Shown: positions 8,653-17,908, numbered from the stretch's first letter. The stretch: DNA of 64,000 bases from an uncultured Lachnospiraceae bacterium (GCA_934330725.1 CAKRGM010000010.1:4118-68117), one strand, 5' to 3'. The notes: a model not told the origin generated them from the sequence alone. Translations and numbers: made by a program.

Positions 8653-9510
8653 ATGGATAAGCTGATTTTTATTATAACCAAAATATCGAAAAAGACCGTG
8701 AATGACAATATATCCGGGTTCGCTGCGCAATCCTGCTTTTATATCACACTAAGCTTTTTTCCATTCTTTCTTGTATTGATGAGCCTTGTACATTATCTTC
8801 CTTTTTCAGCTGATGACCTTATATCCTTACTTCACGATCTGCTGCCATCACAGATAGAGCCTATGCTTGAAGGGTTAATTCATGATATTTATGACGGATC
8901 ATCAATAACTTTTACATCATTAACCGCCATAACAACAGTATGGGCAGCCGGCAAAGGATTTCTTGCAATAATTGGCGCATTTAATAAAATTTATGATGTT
9001 CCTGTTAAGAGAAACTGGTTTCTGACAAGATTACTTTCTACCATATATACTATTTCATTTCTGCTTATAATCATAGCAACACTTTTAATTTTTATATTTG
9101 GTAACAACCTGGCTGATATAATTTTGCCTGTTTCTCCTTACATCGCATCAATTATACGTATTATCCTGAATAAGAAAATGCTGCTCTTTCCTGCGATACT
9201 TTTATTAGTATTTCTTAGTATGTATACATTTATACCAAACCGCAGAAGTTCCTTTGCGAAGGAACTTCCGGGGGCTGTTATGTCAACTGTAGGATGGTGT
9301 CTTTTCTCAACGTTTTATTCTTTATATGTTGAGCATTCAAATAATTTTTCATATATGTATGGAAGTTTAACCACTCTTATCTTTGCGTTGTTCTGGATAT
9401 ATTCATGTATGCTGATTCTTTTTCTTGGCGCTGAACTAAATATATTTTTGCAACAGGATAAGTTCATTTTCAGACGCAGGAAACATTCACACCATACGTC
9501 TGAAAAATAG
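8653..9510 (+). CDS. YihY/BrkB-family inner membrane protein
   Basis: This 285-residue polytopic membrane protein belongs to the YihY (formerly RNase BN/BrkB) family of unknown function. Family features are the N-terminal GFAAQSCFYITLSFFPF, the loop WAAGKGFLAIIGAFNKIYDVP, and the late YGSLTTLIFALFWIYSCMLILFLGAELN. About six hydrophobic segments are visible (residues ~35-55, 95-115, 135-160, 175-195, 205-225, 235-260), with a basic C-terminal tail. GGGGGAG at 8642-8648 precedes the ATG. It is convergent with the SpoIID-domain gene, with only a few bases between the stops. Confidence 0.9.
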   Translation: MDKLIFIITKISKKTVNDNISGFAAQSCFYITLSFFPFFLVLMSLVHYLPFSADDLISLLHDLLPSQIEPMLEGLIHDIYDGSSITFTSLTAITTVWAAGKGFLAIIGAFNKIYDVPVKRNWFLTRLLSTIYTISFLLIIIATLLIFIFGNNLADIILPVSPYIASIIRIILNKKMLLFPAILLLVFLSMYTFIPNRRSSFAKELPGAVMSTVGWCLFSTFYSLYVEHSNNFSYMYGSLTTLIFALFWIYSCMLILFLGAELNIFLQQDKFIFRRRKHSHHTSEK

Positions 9511-9514
9511 AATA

Positions 9515-11824
9515 TCAATCTGCATACTCAATTTTTGTCCCACTATAAAAAAAGCTTATTATGTCCGAATATGAATAGGATTTTTCAGTCATTTTTGATA
9601 CAGCATTCTGACTCATCCCAATGCCATGCCCATAACCTCCTCCTGTAATCCTGAATGCAGTTACCTGCCCATTTTCACAGACTGGTCTTATTATGCAGAA
9701 TGTACTTGGAAGCGAATCTGTTTTTGTTGTATCCGTTTCGTTTTTCATTTCACAGCTGTTGCTGCATAACAGACTTCTAATAAATGATTCGCTATTTATC
9801 TGTACAGTTCCCAGTGTTCCTGTAACTGTAATACTCTTTACCGCTCCTCCTGCTGCCCGTTCATTTACACTAATACTGCTGATATTTCCAATTGTGGATA
9901 TGTTTTTGGATATAAACTGTCCATTTTCATTCTGTGTTAATACCTTCTTTGGATTTAAGCAGTACTTTTCATGCAGCTTTGAATTAAATGAATTGCTTAA
10001 TATATCACAGGGAATAGTAATCTGCCATCTGTACCATGGACAGCCGTAGTCAAAATCATTTTCATTTTTTGAAGTAATAAATTTTTCGAACTCATTTTCA
10101 TCCAGAAGATTGCTGTTTCTTTGTTCCGCACTAATATATGTACTTTTAAAATATGGGTAATCAGCAGTGTTCGTTCCCCATATTCCCACATCTGTATTTA
10201 CACCGCATGATGTTGAATAATAATAGGTCTGTACTACTTCTCCATTATATGTTATTACCTGTCCCTTAGTTTCATCAATAGCCTGATCAGCTTCCGGCGT
10301 CTCAATTGTATTATTGTAAACCTGATACATTGTACTGTCATCAACATGTGCACCATACATACTGTAATTACTGTTTGTAAGTTCTTTATATGCATAACTC
10401 CTTGCACATACTGCCTGAACTTTCAATGCCTCAACGCCAAAGCCCGATGGCATTTCACTTGGAACAACTCTCTTTAAATAGCTTTCAATCCCGACATCAT
10501 TTACCACCACAATTCCGCCGTCAAAAACTCCGGCCTCCATTTTTCCGTTATACCATGGGTTTCCCTGACTCCTGTTAACACTCAGTAATTGTATACTGCC
10601 ATTTTCCTCCGGCTCTACCCTCAGCCTTCCCTTTGCAAATCTTTCATCATTCTTATCCATACTCAAACGCTCGCCTGCGGCGAAATGACATTTTTCATCT
10701 CCAAAATATGCTGTATAGTTTTTGTCACATGTAAGCTCAATGCTGTCATGAAATATACTTTTAAATCCATTCGTTTTTATTATTACCCTTATATTATCCA
10801 CGTCTATTTTCTTTGAAATCGCAGCTCCACATATTTTACCATCAGCTACAATAAAATCCTGAAGTGAATATCCAACAACTATATCTTTATATGTCTTCAC
10901 GCTGTAATTATTGTTAAGATCATATATCATAAAATACTCATCCAGCATTACTTTTCCATATCCTTCAATTTCAACGTACCCGTCTGTTACCGAAAGAACT
11001 TTTCCCGTTATTGTATCAGTTTTTGTATTTATCTGTTTAACTTTGCCATTACTAAGCTTAACATCAGCCAGAACATTACTTATACCATCAGAAATTCCTT
11101 TTATATTAAAAACCCTGTCTGCTCCATATGCATTGACACTTACAGATGCATCATCTGCGCCTTTTATCCATACATTTTTGTATTCGGCACTGTCAGACAC
11201 AAGCCCTCGCACTATAAGTATTTCATCATTTTTCACAATAACATCAATCGTTTTATCTTTATATTTATCAAGAATAAGCCCCGTAAACTTTAGTTTACCT
11301 TTTGTAGTATATGCTTCCCACTTATCTGCATTTTCCATCATGGATGGTGTTGCCACAACAGCAATCTGAAACTCCTTTATATCTTTTTTACCTGACCGGT
11401 CTATTATTTTAAAATATATATCAATAAATTCATCTTTATTTACTCTTCCTGTCTTGGCATCCAGTCCATTAAGCAATTCTGCATCATTTAAAAATACAGC
11501 CGCTATTTTTTTTAAATCTTTATATGTAACATACGCATTAGGCCTGCTTATATTAAGCCATCCTTTTTCATTAATGTAATTAACATAAGTTTCATACCAA
11601 TATCCAGATTTCTGATTATCATTTAATGCATCCGAATTACTTAAAGACTTCACTTCTGTATCGTCTGTGTCCGCAAACATTATCATCTTTGCCATCTGGG
11701 CATATGTTATTCCATTTCCGTCATATTTTTTTTGCCTTAGTACATAGATAACAGCTAACATAACTGCCAATGCAATAATTGTTATTAAAATTATATATTT
11801 TTTCTTCTTATTTATTTTTATCAT
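9515..11824 (-). CDS. SpoIID/LytB-domain cell wall protein, membrane anchored
   Basis: This long protein of about 769 residues has one N-terminal transmembrane helix (IILITIIALAVMLAVIYVL) and a C-terminal SpoIID/LytB domain. The domain is marked by IESYLKRVVPSEMPSGFG, with its expected catalytic glutamate, then LKVQAVCARSYA, TYYYSTSCG and, near the end, GGGYGHGIGMSQ. SpoIID is a lytic transglycosylase that cuts denuded glycan during engulfment; LytB-type relatives modify amidase action. The roughly 380-residue N-terminal extracellular part resembles no sporulation protein I recognise and may position the enzyme. The frame opens at a TTG at 11839, but ATG 11824 has GGA about seven bases upstream and puts the helix at the N-terminus. 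Confidence 0.85.
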   Translation of the reverse strand: MIKINKKKKYIILITIIALAVMLAVIYVLRQKKYDGNGITYAQMAKMIMFADTDDTEVKSLSNSDALNDNQKSGYWYETYVNYINEKGWLNISRPNAYVTYKDLKKIAAVFLNDAELLNGLDAKTGRVNKDEFIDIYFKIIDRSGKKDIKEFQIAVVATPSMMENADKWEAYTTKGKLKFTGLILDKYKDKTIDVIVKNDEILIVRGLVSDSAEYKNVWIKGADDASVSVNAYGADRVFNIKGISDGISNVLADVKLSNGKVKQINTKTDTITGKVLSVTDGYVEIEGYGKVMLDEYFMIYDLNNNYSVKTYKDIVVGYSLQDFIVADGKICGAAISKKIDVDNIRVIIKTNGFKSIFHDSIELTCDKNYTAYFGDEKCHFAAGERLSMDKNDERFAKGRLRVEPEENGSIQLLSVNRSQGNPWYNGKMEAGVFDGGIVVVNDVGIESYLKRVVPSEMPSGFGVEALKVQAVCARSYAYKELTNSNYSMYGAHVDDSTMYQVYNNTIETPEADQAIDETKGQVITYNGEVVQTYYYSTSCGVNTDVGIWGTNTADYPYFKSTYISAEQRNSNLLDENEFEKFITSKNENDFDYGCPWYRWQITIPCDILSNSFNSKLHEKYCLNPKKVLTQNENGQFISKNISTIGNISSISVNERAAGGAVKSITVTGTLGTVQINSESFIRSLLCSNSCEMKNETDTTKTDSLPSTFCIIRPVCENGQVTAFRITGGGYGHGIGMSQNAVSKMTEKSYSYSDIISFFYSGTKIEYAD

Positions 11825-11883
11825 AACCTGTCCTTTCAAACTGATATTAGATTATATTCAACAGGTCATAATTTTATGAATCA

Positions 11884-11917
11884 CAAAAAGCGGACAGCAT
11901 TAACTGCTGTCCGCTTA
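11884..11917 (-). terminator. Rho-independent terminator of 6S RNA
   Basis: On the minus strand, AAGCGGACAGCAGTTAATGC and the following TGTCCGCTTTTTG form a GC-rich 10-bp hairpin followed by a T run. It lies directly after the 6S RNA closing stem and before the SpoIID-domain gene. Confidence 0.85.
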
Positions 11918-11926
11918 ACATTCTTT

Positions 11927-12110
11927 TATATTTCCCAAAATGCCGTTACCCACGTTTTCGACTCCTAGCCTAAGCCAGGTGGGTTTCCGCATTCATATCG
12001 CTGCCTTCCACTTCAGACGGAGGCCTGACATTGATATAAAGATGTAGGAGGCCCTTTCGAATAATGTAGGATCAAAATAAGCAGGCTGGCGAACATCCCA
12101 GGAAATATAT
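11927..12110 (-). ncRNA. ssrS: 6S RNA
   Basis: This is a roughly 184-base structured RNA. Its 5' end (minus strand ATATTTCCTGGGATG) pairs with its 3' end (GGCATTTTGGGAAATAT) to form the long closing stem with G-U pairs expected for 6S RNA. Internal blocks TTCGCCAGCCTGC, TTGATCCTACA, GGAAACCCACC and GTCGAAAACGTGGGTAACGG match what I recall of clostridial 6S RNAs. 6S RNA mimics an open promoter, binds sigma-70 RNA polymerase and represses growth-phase promoters. A promoter is visible upstream (12133-12161) and a terminator downstream. The immediately upstream gene on the same strand encodes a sigma-70-like protein. Confidence 0.8.
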
Positions 12111-12132
12111 TTTCTCTTCTTTTATTAAATAT

Positions 12133-12161
12133 ATTGTATAACAAATCTGCCTGTTACACAA
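12133..12161 (-). promoter_or_regulatory. Promoter of 6S RNA
   Basis: On the minus strand, TTGTGT (12161-12156) and TACAAT (12138-12133) are separated by 17 bases and lie about 23 bases upstream of the start of the pairing 6S stem. This agrees with independent transcription of the RNA. Confidence 0.6.
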
Positions 12162-12243
12162 TAATTATATGTAAAATTTAATAAATTATTCACACAACCA
12201 AAACATATAAGACACATATAAAATATATCATTTCACAATTGAT

Positions 12244-13131
12244 TTACTGCTTTGAGTTGATATCTTCTATGTTGTCGGCAGAAAAATTTATTGCATCAAT
12301 TATTTCTTCTCTTGGCAGGCCTGTCTTTTCACTCAGCTCATCTATTGTCGGCTTCCTGTCCAATTCAGTTTTCAGTCGCTTTGCCCAGTCATTTACAAAA
12401 TTAACTTTTTCAAGTATTTTATTGGAAACCTTTGCCAGTTCAAACTGATCATCTACAAGTATGCTGAGGCTTCCTCTTATATCATCTGCTATCTCTTCTT
12501 CAATGTATTCAAATACATCTTCCAATGCGGATTTTTCACCCGACTCTGCCTTTTTTTGTATTTCATCATTGTTCTGCCACCTTTTAGACTTAAGATATGC
12601 AAGCAGTGACAAATTAGCCTCCTGTATAAGATCTGCAGCACATATTCCTTTTTTCATAAATGGTTCTATCCAGTCAGTTATCTTTCCCATAAAATAATAC
12701 ATCATTTTATCGGGAACATTTTCATCATCCTGAGGAATTTCATTAATTATGAAAATTACCTCTTCTCTTGATATATTTCCAAATCCGTCAACTTCTGCTT
12801 TGTAATCCGAAACACTGGCCTCATCCTGGCTGTAATCAGCCAGATCTTCAACTATTTTTTTTACATTTACTTCTTCATCTGTCTTTTTTTCTGCTTCTCT
12901 TGATTCGTTAACAATCTTTGCAAATTTATTATTTTTGAGTTCTTCACCTTTTACCCTGATATTATTCGCCATCAGATATCCATAAATAATATCCATTTTT
13001 TTATCATCAAGTTCAATGTCTTTAAAATAATTTATAACATCACTTTTATCGACTGTCTGACCATTTACAGCAGCATACTCTTTTAAATTATTAAGCGCAT
13101 CCATAAAAACTGCCTGTGTATTATTATCCAT
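12244..13131 (-). CDS. Sigma-70-like protein lacking region 4
   Basis: This acidic protein of about 295 residues resembles RpoD in pieces. Residues ~10-60 look like region 1.1 (FKDIELDDKKMDIIYGYLMA). A degenerate region 2 follows, with ADLIQEANLSLLAYL in place of the core-binding LIQEGNLGL motif. It ends with a region 3-like segment (AKRLKTELDRKPTIDELSEK, then TGLPREEIIDAIN). The region 2.3/2.4 aromatic DNA-melting motif (ATWWIRQAI in RpoD) is not recognisable and the protein stops before any region 4 helix-turn-helix. It is therefore unlikely to be a normal promoter-recognising sigma and could bind core polymerase or act as an anti- or pseudo-sigma. The frame extends to 13170, but ATG 13131 with GGAG six bases upstream is preferred. 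Confidence 0.65.
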   Translation of the reverse strand: MDNNTQAVFMDALNNLKEYAAVNGQTVDKSDVINYFKDIELDDKKMDIIYGYLMANNIRVKGEELKNNKFAKIVNESREAEKKTDEEVNVKKIVEDLADYSQDEASVSDYKAEVDGFGNISREEVIFIINEIPQDDENVPDKMMYYFMGKITDWIEPFMKKGICAADLIQEANLSLLAYLKSKRWQNNDEIQKKAESGEKSALEDVFEYIEEEIADDIRGSLSILVDDQFELAKVSNKILEKVNFVNDWAKRLKTELDRKPTIDELSEKTGLPREEIIDAINFSADNIEDINSKQ

Positions 13132-13181
13132 ATTCTGCTCCATTCCTGTGCTTCTTTCAGCACATACCAAACTGTTTATTT

Positions 13182-14378
13182 TTAAATAATGCTTAGAACT
13201 TTTTTGGCAACCTGTCTGAATGTATATTCTTTTATCTTTTTTCCCGCTGCCTGTGCAATTGCTGATGTACGTTCTTTATCCTTATATATATCATTGATTA
13301 TATACGGAATTTTGTCATTTTCTATCGTACTAAATTCAATATAGTCTTTATTTTTTTCGAAATTATCTCTCATAAACGGATTAGCGTCAGTTATGCTTAC
13401 CGCCCCGTTAATCATTGCATTCATTACTCTGTCATGTATTCCTGCTTTAAATAATGGCATAACATTAAGAATATACTGTGACTGTCTCATAATTCTGATA
13501 CTGTCACCATATGAAAGCTGTTTTCCTATTGTAACATTTTCAAATTCTCCCATACCACTGTTTTCAAAATTCTCACCAAACAATAATACCGGTACCTTAG
13601 AACTTACGACCGCCTCAATAATTTTCTTCCGAATACAGGCTCTTGCGTAAATATCAGAAAGGAAATACATTTGCATTAAAACTGACGAATCCTCTGTATC
13701 AGGCAGTATATTTCCTTTTACACACTTTACTGCCTCTTCATAATTTTTTTCCGGGTTGTTAATAAGTATATCAGCAATTTCAAATACATCTTTTTTATAG
13801 TCATATGGCATGTTATTTATGATTTCATAATAATCATCCGGATTAAGATAACTGGCAGGAAATACAACTGCATACTTTCTGTTATTTTCCCTGCCCCGGC
13901 AATCTTCCTGATATTCATCCATTTTGCAGTCTATGCCGTTAATATAATCTATCTGTTTATAGCTGATTGCCCCCAATGGAATCATAAATGTCCTTTTTAT
14001 GTCAGGATAGTACCTTTTTATATAAGAGCAGTGATCCTCATCAACACATATCACATTATAATTATTAACATTCCTTCTTAGATGTGCATGGTGATATATT
14101 GGATGATCCAGTATATAGTTAAAAAAAGGTGCATCAATTTCGTTAAGAAAGCAGCTGCCATCTTCATTTACATAATCAGGCAGCTTTGAATTAAAATCTA
14201 TAACAGCGTCAAATTTTTTTCCTGAAAGCTTCTCAAGATCGTCAATGCTGTGTTTCGATGCGTCAAAAAATTCCACCTTTGCTCCCAGCGTGCCAAGATG
14301 CTTTCCCAGCACATCTGCGAATACTTCAGTGGAATCATATGCTATTTTATTAAGTTTAAATATTAATATTTTCTTCAA
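13182..14378 (-). CDS. CgeB-like glycosyltransferase family protein
   Basis: This 398-residue cytosolic protein resembles the CgeB/spore-maturation glycosyltransferase group. The C-terminal portion is the most telling: LFGENF, YGDSIRIMRQSQYILNVMP, GIHDRVMNAMINGAVSITD and FRQVAKKVLS match the Glyco_trans_1_2-type domain that binds nucleotide sugars. The N-terminal half (FKLNKIAYDSTEVFADVL, ILDHPIYHHAHLRRNVNNYN) would be the acceptor side. The first codons overlap the stop of the upstream acetyltransferase gene by four bases (ATGA), so the two are translationally coupled. The substrate cannot be told from the sequence. Confidence 0.7.
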   Translation of the reverse strand: MKKILIFKLNKIAYDSTEVFADVLGKHLGTLGAKVEFFDASKHSIDDLEKLSGKKFDAVIDFNSKLPDYVNEDGSCFLNEIDAPFFNYILDHPIYHHAHLRRNVNNYNVICVDEDHCSYIKRYYPDIKRTFMIPLGAISYKQIDYINGIDCKMDEYQEDCRGRENNRKYAVVFPASYLNPDDYYEIINNMPYDYKKDVFEIADILINNPEKNYEEAVKCVKGNILPDTEDSSVLMQMYFLSDIYARACIRKKIIEAVVSSKVPVLLFGENFENSGMGEFENVTIGKQLSYGDSIRIMRQSQYILNVMPLFKAGIHDRVMNAMINGAVSITDANPFMRDNFEKNKDYIEFSTIENDKIPYIINDIYKDKERTSAIAQAAGKKIKEYTFRQVAKKVLSII

Positions 14379-14803
14379 TTTTCTTCTGCCTCAATATATT
14401 GGATCATTCCAGGTCCGAGCCTGTCATTAGGTCTTTCAATGAACCCATGTTTTTTATAAAATGACTCTCTTCCTTTCGCGCACATAAGATCCAGCATAAT
14501 ACGTGCCCCCGGCAGTGCCAGGGACTTCACATATTCAATAAGTTTTTCTATAACCATACTGCCTATATGCATTCCCTGACACTCAGGTATGACTATCAAA
14601 TCCTGGATATAACATATGACTGCACCATCGCCGACCACACGCCCCATTGCAACCGGTTTTTCATCCTTATACACTGTTATTATCTTAAGGCTGTTATCAA
14701 GAGCCATTTGTGCCTGTTCTTCTTTAAGTCCAATCCATTTTACCTGACTGCGCAGATAAAGATATACGTTCACATCTTTATTATCTTCCTGAAAGGTTAA
14801 CAT
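14375..14803 (-). CDS. GNAT-family N-acetyltransferase
   Basis: This acetyl-CoA-dependent N-acetyltransferase has 142 residues. The core is PVAMGRVVGDG, then YIQDLIVIPECQGMHIGSMV, whose QGMHIG is the acetyl-CoA pyrophosphate-binding motif A, followed by ARIMLDLMCAKGRESFYKKH and the GFIERPND segment. The substrate is unknown. ATG 14803 is preferred over ATG 14815 because GGAG sits six bases before it, in the same GGAATGGAG context seen at other genes here. It is coupled by a 4-base overlap to the downstream glycosyltransferase gene. Confidence 0.85.
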   Translation of the reverse strand: MLTFQEDNKDVNVYLYLRSQVKWIGLKEEQAQMALDNSLKIITVYKDEKPVAMGRVVGDGAVICYIQDLIVIPECQGMHIGSMVIEKLIEYVKSLALPGARIMLDLMCAKGRESFYKKHGFIERPNDRLGPGMIQYIEAEEN

Positions 14804-14821
14804 TTTTATCTCCATTCCTTA

Positions 14822-15595
14822 TTATTGAATATCAATACTTCCCAATGACGCAGAATTCGCATAAAATGTTACATTCATACCTGATAGGTCTCCTACTGCA
14901 CTGTCACTTACTTGATATATTGCAGCTGCAACATATGTACCACCAGCTTTAACTGTAATATCCTTAAGATTAGATATATCATTCTTTAATATCGTCTTCG
15001 ACTGATTAACCGTACCAGCTTTCAAACTGAGCTTGGACGTAAGTCCACTATCTGCTGAATTTAAGGTTATATCTGCACCTGTTGGATTACTAATAGTAAA
15101 CTCAACCGCCAGTACTTTACAGCCTGCATCAGCCGGAACACATACCGCATACTGGTCTGTCGGATACCTTGTATCGACAACATATGCCTTATATGAAACA
15201 GCAGCCCCTGAACCCCCAAGCAGATCTGTACCAATTTTTCCCAAAGGATCCGAGGATTCTGTTTGTGATGTTTTTCCATTCTGTCCCTCTGCCTGGTTAT
15301 TTCCTGACATACCATTATCCGTCTGATTCTGCGTACTCTGTGTATTTTGTCCATTCTGTATATTCTGTGTGCCCTGCGATGGCATTGAACCTGCTGTATT
15401 CGCTGTTACACCACTTATCTGGTCTTTAGCTTTTTTATAATTCCACTGTTCTTTATATGAATGCTTAAGAAGTGTTCCAGCTACATATTCTGCAATCTGA
15501 TCCTCCTGTTTTGCTGAAAGATCAATATCACTGCCACATCCTGAAGCTGTCAGCATAAATAAAACTCCCATACCTAATGCCGCAATTTTTTTCAT
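14822..15595 (-). CDS. Lipoprotein with low-complexity linker, in an operon with a two-component system
   Basis: The roughly 257-residue protein has a lipoprotein signal peptide (MKKIAALGMGVLFML, then the lipobox TASGC). A Gln/Asn/Thr-rich low-complexity linker spans about residues 60-115 (repeats of QNGQNTQSTQN type). The C-terminal domain of about 130 residues is predicted to be beta-rich (YAVCVPADAGCKVLAVEFTI, LNSADSGLTSKLSLK) and resembles DUF4352-like immunoglobulin-type extracellular domains. It is preceded by the strong GGAGGGGAAGAAG and starts 29 bases after the histidine kinase stop, so it is probably co-transcribed with, or a sensor accessory of, that system. Its function is not known. 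Confidence 0.75.
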   Translation of the reverse strand: MKKIAALGMGVLFMLTASGCGSDIDLSAKQEDQIAEYVAGTLLKHSYKEQWNYKKAKDQISGVTANTAGSMPSQGTQNIQNGQNTQSTQNQTDNGMSGNNQAEGQNGKTSQTESSDPLGKIGTDLLGGSGAAVSYKAYVVDTRYPTDQYAVCVPADAGCKVLAVEFTISNPTGADITLNSADSGLTSKLSLKAGTVNQSKTILKNDISNLKDITVKAGGTYVAAAIYQVSDSAVGDLSGMNVTFYANSASLGSIDIQ

Positions 15596-15624
15596 CTTCT
15601 TCCCCTCCATTATGAATGATTTTA

Positions 15625-17187
15625 TCACGCTTTGCCGTCGAGGTCAAACCAGAATTCAACACCATTTTCATGATTGATAACTCCACATTCTTTACCATAT
15701 GAATCCATAATAGCTTTTACAATAGAAAGTCCTATTCCATTTCCACCATATTCCCTTGTTCTTGCCTTATCAACCTTGTAGAATTTAATCCATATATTAT
15801 CAATATCCTCCTGCGGAATATTCTTTCCTGTATTAAAAACAGAAACTCTTATATTATCATCTATACGCTTTATTGAAATATCAATAATCTTATCAAATTC
15901 ACAATGATTAATAGCATTAGAAAGATAATTTGTTATAACCTCTTCAATTTTATATTCATCAGACCACACATATATATTTTCATTTTTCTGCTCAAATCTG
16001 ACAGTAATATTATTTTGCTCAAATCTGAGTTTATTCGCATCAAGAATTGATGAAATAAGATCAACGACATCAAATCTTTCCATAACCAGTTCTTCATTTC
16101 CAAATTCTATCTGATTTAATGAAAGAAGCTTTTTAACCATGTCATTCATTTTTGCTGCTTCATCTATTATTACATCACAGTAAAATTCTGTGCTTTCCGG
16201 ATCATCTGTTATTCCTTCCTTAAGCCCTTCCGCATAGCCCTGTATAAGTGAAATAGGTGTCTTTAATTCATGCGATACATTTGAAAGAAAATCTGTCCTC
16301 ATCTCATCTATCTTAACTTTCCTGTCAATATCCCGTTTCAATTCAAGATTTGCCGACTTTAATTGTGAAATATTCTTTTCAAGCTTCTCGGACATATTGT
16401 TTATACTCTGCCCCAGCATTCCTATTTCGCCCTTATCTTTTCCTTCATACCGGACATTAAAGTCAAGCTCTGCCATTCTTTCTGCAATATCTGAAAGCTT
16501 AAGTATTGGCCTTGATATATATCTTGAAAATATATATGCTGCAACAATACCAATCAGCAACACAACGATTCCTATATATGTTATAAACTTATTAAGAATC
16601 TTAACATTATCCTTTATTCCCTGTATTGCCATTCTAAGCATTATAGAATTACCATTGTCAAGAGTTCCCCAAAGTTCATAATAATCATCCTGAAGTCTTG
16701 AATCATATATCTGCTGCAAGGTATATGTATTCGTGCTTTCTATTATGTGCCTGTCCTCATTAATTCCACGGCCTTCCATATCGATACTGTCATCAGAATC
16801 AGAGCCATTTTTATCAGAATCAGACTTTGACTTAAAAATATCACTGTTAAATATGCTTGTCTGCAGCCTGTTTATAATATTATAATCACCTCTGACATTT
16901 GTATAAACAAGTGTCCAGTCACTGTTTACAATTACCGCAGATATGGCAGCACTGTTTGTCGTCTGCTCAAGTATCGCGCTCATCTGCGTTTTTGTTATAC
17001 GTCCTGCAACATAATCATTCATAGTATTATTAATACTCTGATACACCGAAAGCATGCTGTCCCTTTTATCAGACAGGTAGAATTTTTCTGAAAATGTATT
17101 ATTCATAACCAGAAAAAGCACTACAAGTGCCGAAATAATTCCGGTTAACAGCAATGCCATCTTTGTTCTTATTGAATGTCTAAACAT
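15625..17187 (-). CDS. Sensor histidine kinase (HAMP, HisKA, HATPase)
   Basis: This is a 520-residue membrane kinase. The first membrane helix lies at residues ~9-28, an extracellular sensor loop of about 170 residues follows, including an Asp/Ser-rich patch at 118-135, and the second helix is at ~202-222. Next come a HAMP linker, the phospho-acceptor H306 in SNVSHELKTPISLIQG, and an ATPase domain with NYLSNAINH and GGNGIGLSIV. The response regulator gene is 37 bases upstream and the lipoprotein gene 29 bases downstream. The overall layout is of the PhoR/VicK class; the signal is unknown. Confidence 0.92.
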   Translation of the reverse strand: MFRHSIRTKMALLLTGIISALVVLFLVMNNTFSEKFYLSDKRDSMLSVYQSINNTMNDYVAGRITKTQMSAILEQTTNSAAISAVIVNSDWTLVYTNVRGDYNIINRLQTSIFNSDIFKSKSDSDKNGSDSDDSIDMEGRGINEDRHIIESTNTYTLQQIYDSRLQDDYYELWGTLDNGNSIMLRMAIQGIKDNVKILNKFITYIGIVVLLIGIVAAYIFSRYISRPILKLSDIAERMAELDFNVRYEGKDKGEIGMLGQSINNMSEKLEKNISQLKSANLELKRDIDRKVKIDEMRTDFLSNVSHELKTPISLIQGYAEGLKEGITDDPESTEFYCDVIIDEAAKMNDMVKKLLSLNQIEFGNEELVMERFDVVDLISSILDANKLRFEQNNITVRFEQKNENIYVWSDEYKIEEVITNYLSNAINHCEFDKIIDISIKRIDDNIRVSVFNTGKNIPQEDIDNIWIKFYKVDKARTREYGGNGIGLSIVKAIMDSYGKECGVINHENGVEFWFDLDGKA

Positions 17188-17224
17188 AATACCCGCCTTT
17201 TCTTAAAAAATAAAATCATATGTA

Positions 17225-17908
17225 TTATTTTTCATTAGGTTCAAACTTGTACCCCATTCCCCATATAGTCTTAATCATGTCACCTTTATCTCCCATCTTT
17301 TTTCTCAGTTTCTTAACATGGGTATCAATTGTCCGGGCATCACCAAAATAATCGTAGTTCCATACATTATTCAGGATTTTTTCTCTGGAAAGCGCAATTC
17401 CTTTATTCTCAATAAAATAGTTAAGAAGTTCAAACTCCTTAAAGCTTAATTCAACCTCTTTTCCATCAATTTTTACAATGTGTGCTGCTTTATCAATAAA
17501 TATCCCTGATATACTCACAGTATCATTCTTGTCCACCATATATGTTCTTCTCATAAGCGCATCAACTCTTGCTGTAAGTATCTTAGGACTGAATGGTTTG
17601 GAGATATATTCATCTGCTCCACATTCAAATCCATGAAGTTCATCATTTTCTTCGCCTTTGGCTGTAAGCATTATTATTGGCACCTTTGAATTCTCACGTA
17701 TCTGCTTACAAACCTCCCAGCCACTCATTTTAGGCATCATTACATCAAGTATTATCAGTGAAATATCTTTATCATCATAAAATTTGTCAATTGCCTCTTC
17801 ACCATCTGCCGCTTCTATCACTTCATAGCCGCTTCTTGAAAGAAAATCATGCACAAGCTTCCTCATTCTGCTTTCATCATCTACCATAAGGACTTTTATT
17901 TTATCCAT
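17225..17908 (-). CDS. OmpR/PhoB-family response regulator
   Basis: The roughly 227-residue protein has a receiver domain (KVLMVDDESR at the N-terminus; phospho-acceptor D55 in LIILDVMMPKMSGWEV; conserved K in GADEYISKPF) and a winged-helix DNA-binding domain ending in RTIDTHVKKLRKKMGDKG. It should be phosphorylated by the kinase encoded 37 bases downstream. The frame opens at 17950, but the domain begins at MDKIKVLMVDD, so ATG 17908, behind AAGGAGG, is preferred. Confidence 0.92.
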   Translation of the reverse strand: MDKIKVLMVDDESRMRKLVHDFLSRSGYEVIEAADGEEAIDKFYDDKDISLIILDVMMPKMSGWEVCKQIRENSKVPIIMLTAKGEENDELHGFECGADEYISKPFSPKILTARVDALMRRTYMVDKNDTVSISGIFIDKAAHIVKIDGKEVELSFKEFELLNYFIENKGIALSREKILNNVWNYDYFGDARTIDTHVKKLRKKMGDKGDMIKTIWGMGYKFEPNEK

